Shown in pieces: positions 22,155 to 22,681 of a stretch of DNA of 22,681 bases. How positions within the stretch are numbered: position 1 is the stretch's first letter; each line of letters starts with the position of its first letter. This stretch comes from JAUIHN01 sp964556075 (GTDB lineage Bacteria > Patescibacteriota > Saccharimonadia > Saccharimonadales > Saccharimonadaceae), in contig CAZKUV010000005.1 of NCBI GenBank assembly GCA_964556075.1, forward strand, positions 1 through 22,681, given 5' to 3'. The translations under genes and the position numbers were made by a program. The notes under the pieces are model-generated. The model did not search any database and was not told the origin of the DNA. It saw nothing but the letters and a program-made list of their open reading frames with translations.

Positions 22155-22391
22155 ATGAATCAAAGAACAGATGTACTAGCGGTAACTATCGCAACTATCG
22201 CCCTGGTAGTTGCAATCGTTTCCGCGGCGATGGCTTGGGCAGCGTACGATCGCACAACCGACGCATTTACAGATCCAGTAGAGAGCGAGATAATAGATCC
22301 AGGCACATCAGCGACTGAAGAGGAGAGTGAGAATACTCAAGCCGATGATAGCAACACTAACTCAACTACAGTTCCGCAGAGTCAGCCGTAA
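22155..22391 (+). CDS. Small single-helix membrane protein with acidic tail
   Basis: A 78-residue protein: a short N terminus, one membrane helix (about 8-29, VLAVTIATIALVVAIVSAAMAWAA), then a tail rich in Asp, Glu, Ser and Thr ending STTVPQSQP. The tail is probably outside and disordered. The family is unrecognised; such proteins are common membrane add-ons in small genomes. A GGGGGTG ribosome site precedes the ATG, and the stop codon lies in the loop of the terminator. Confidence 0.7.
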   Translation: MNQRTDVLAVTIATIALVVAIVSAAMAWAAYDRTTDAFTDPVESEIIDPGTSATEEESENTQADDSNTNSTTVPQSQP

Positions 22392-22413
22392 TCCAGCGGC
22401 TGAGTTTCTTTTT
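22382..22413 (+). terminator. Intrinsic terminator
   Basis: TCAGCCG/CGGCTGA (22382-22388 with 22397-22403) is followed by TTTCTTTTT. The stop codon of the preceding gene lies in the loop. Confidence 0.85.
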
Positions 22414-22498
22414 GGCTGATTAGTAAAAAAGATTACAGCAAAACCTCTCCGGACTGGATATGATACTGATGTAACAACGTAAAACGAGGAGAGAAAAA

Positions 22499-22681
22499 AT
22501 GTTAATAGACATAATTGCTTGGATCATATTCGGTGCACTAGCCGGCTGGATTGCTTCGATTATCATGAAGACCGACGCCGAGATGGGCGCAGTTAGCAAT
22601 ATAGTCGTCGGTATCGTCGGTGCTTTCATTGGCGGTTTCGTCGTCAGGGCGCTGACCGGAATCGATGCCGAGGGATTCAAT
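22499..22681 (+). CDS. GlsB/YeaQ/YmgE-family membrane protein, 3' end outside window
   Basis: The first 61 residues of a small membrane protein matching the GlsB/YeaQ/YmgE (transglycosylase-associated) family: LIDIIAWIIFGALAGWIASIIM, then the Gly-rich second helix NIVVGIVGAFIGGFVV and the basic turn RALTG. Family members have about 80-110 residues and three helices, and are often stress-induced; the biochemical role is not settled. GAGGAGAG lies just before the ATG. The gene runs off the window end, so its C terminus is unseen. Confidence 0.88.
   Translation, partial: MLIDIIAWIIFGALAGWIASIIMKTDAEMGAVSNIVVGIVGAFIGGFVVRALTGIDAEGFN

Noticed and set aside
1..22681. CRISPR array, insertion sequence, rRNA or complete tRNA
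   Set aside because: No regularly spaced repeats, transposase, terminal inverted repeats, rRNA cores or cloverleaf were seen on either strand.

Overview
The window looks like a draft chromosomal contig from a small-genome bacterium of the Candidatus Saccharibacteria (TM7)/Patescibacteria type. This is inferred from gene content and style: many small membrane proteins, a type IV pilin-like gene, low-complexity secreted proteins with SGDA/NTxAGxAxTG repeats, a LysM-CHAP wall hydrolase, and many genes with an extended -10 (TGnTATAAT-like) box placed 6-9 bases before the start codon and no Shine-Dalgarno site (leaderless-style starts). TGA acts as a normal stop. Two runs of N (1513-1522 and 11884-11911) are scaffold gaps. 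Each falls inside a gene, and the frames on its two sides disagree, so the gap sizes are wrong rather than the genes frameshifted.

Left part (1-7110), a mixed accessory stretch: a 5'-truncated CPBP-family membrane protease; a candidate structured RNA ending in an intrinsic terminator; a reverse-strand pair (NAD(P)-dependent quinone oxidoreductase-like MDR enzyme, then a DUF6326-like membrane protein); an ASCH-domain protein; a decayed AraC regulator followed by an intact VOC/PhnB-like protein; a DUF4287 protein; and three reverse-strand membrane proteins (an EEISWxQR-motif protein, a DUF2871 protein and an unrecognised four-helix protein). The sequence from about 4.5 to 6.6 kb is visibly AT-rich.

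Middle (7072-11946): a 39-residue very basic protein with its own promoter and terminator; an ABC exporter (ATPase plus ABC-2 permease); a type IV pilin-like protein; and a second ABC exporter whose permease is followed by a cytosine-deaminase-like enzyme, in one tight operon.

Cell-surface block (12004-17372), the most distinctive region: a promoter drives a secreted protein with an LPVTS sorting-like tail and then a membrane-anchored sortase with a long linker. A long structured leader follows, then a secreted protein made of two ~94-residue repeats, and a 603-residue secreted protein with four related ~95-residue repeats and a C-terminal membrane anchor. A convergent LysM-CHAP peptidoglycan hydrolase sits at the far end. 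The three secreted proteins share one repeat signature. With the sortase and wall hydrolase nearby, this suggests a dedicated surface-display module.

Right part (17512-22681), housekeeping and small proteins: a DUF296/PPC-domain protein divergent from purF (a PurF without the iron-sulfur cysteines); a one-helix membrane protein convergent with purF; an unrecognised acidic/coiled protein; a Nudix hydrolase; another unrecognised protein; a PQ-loop protein; a one-helix protein with an acidic Ser/Thr-rich tail; and the start of a GlsB/YeaQ/YmgE-family membrane protein cut by the window edge.
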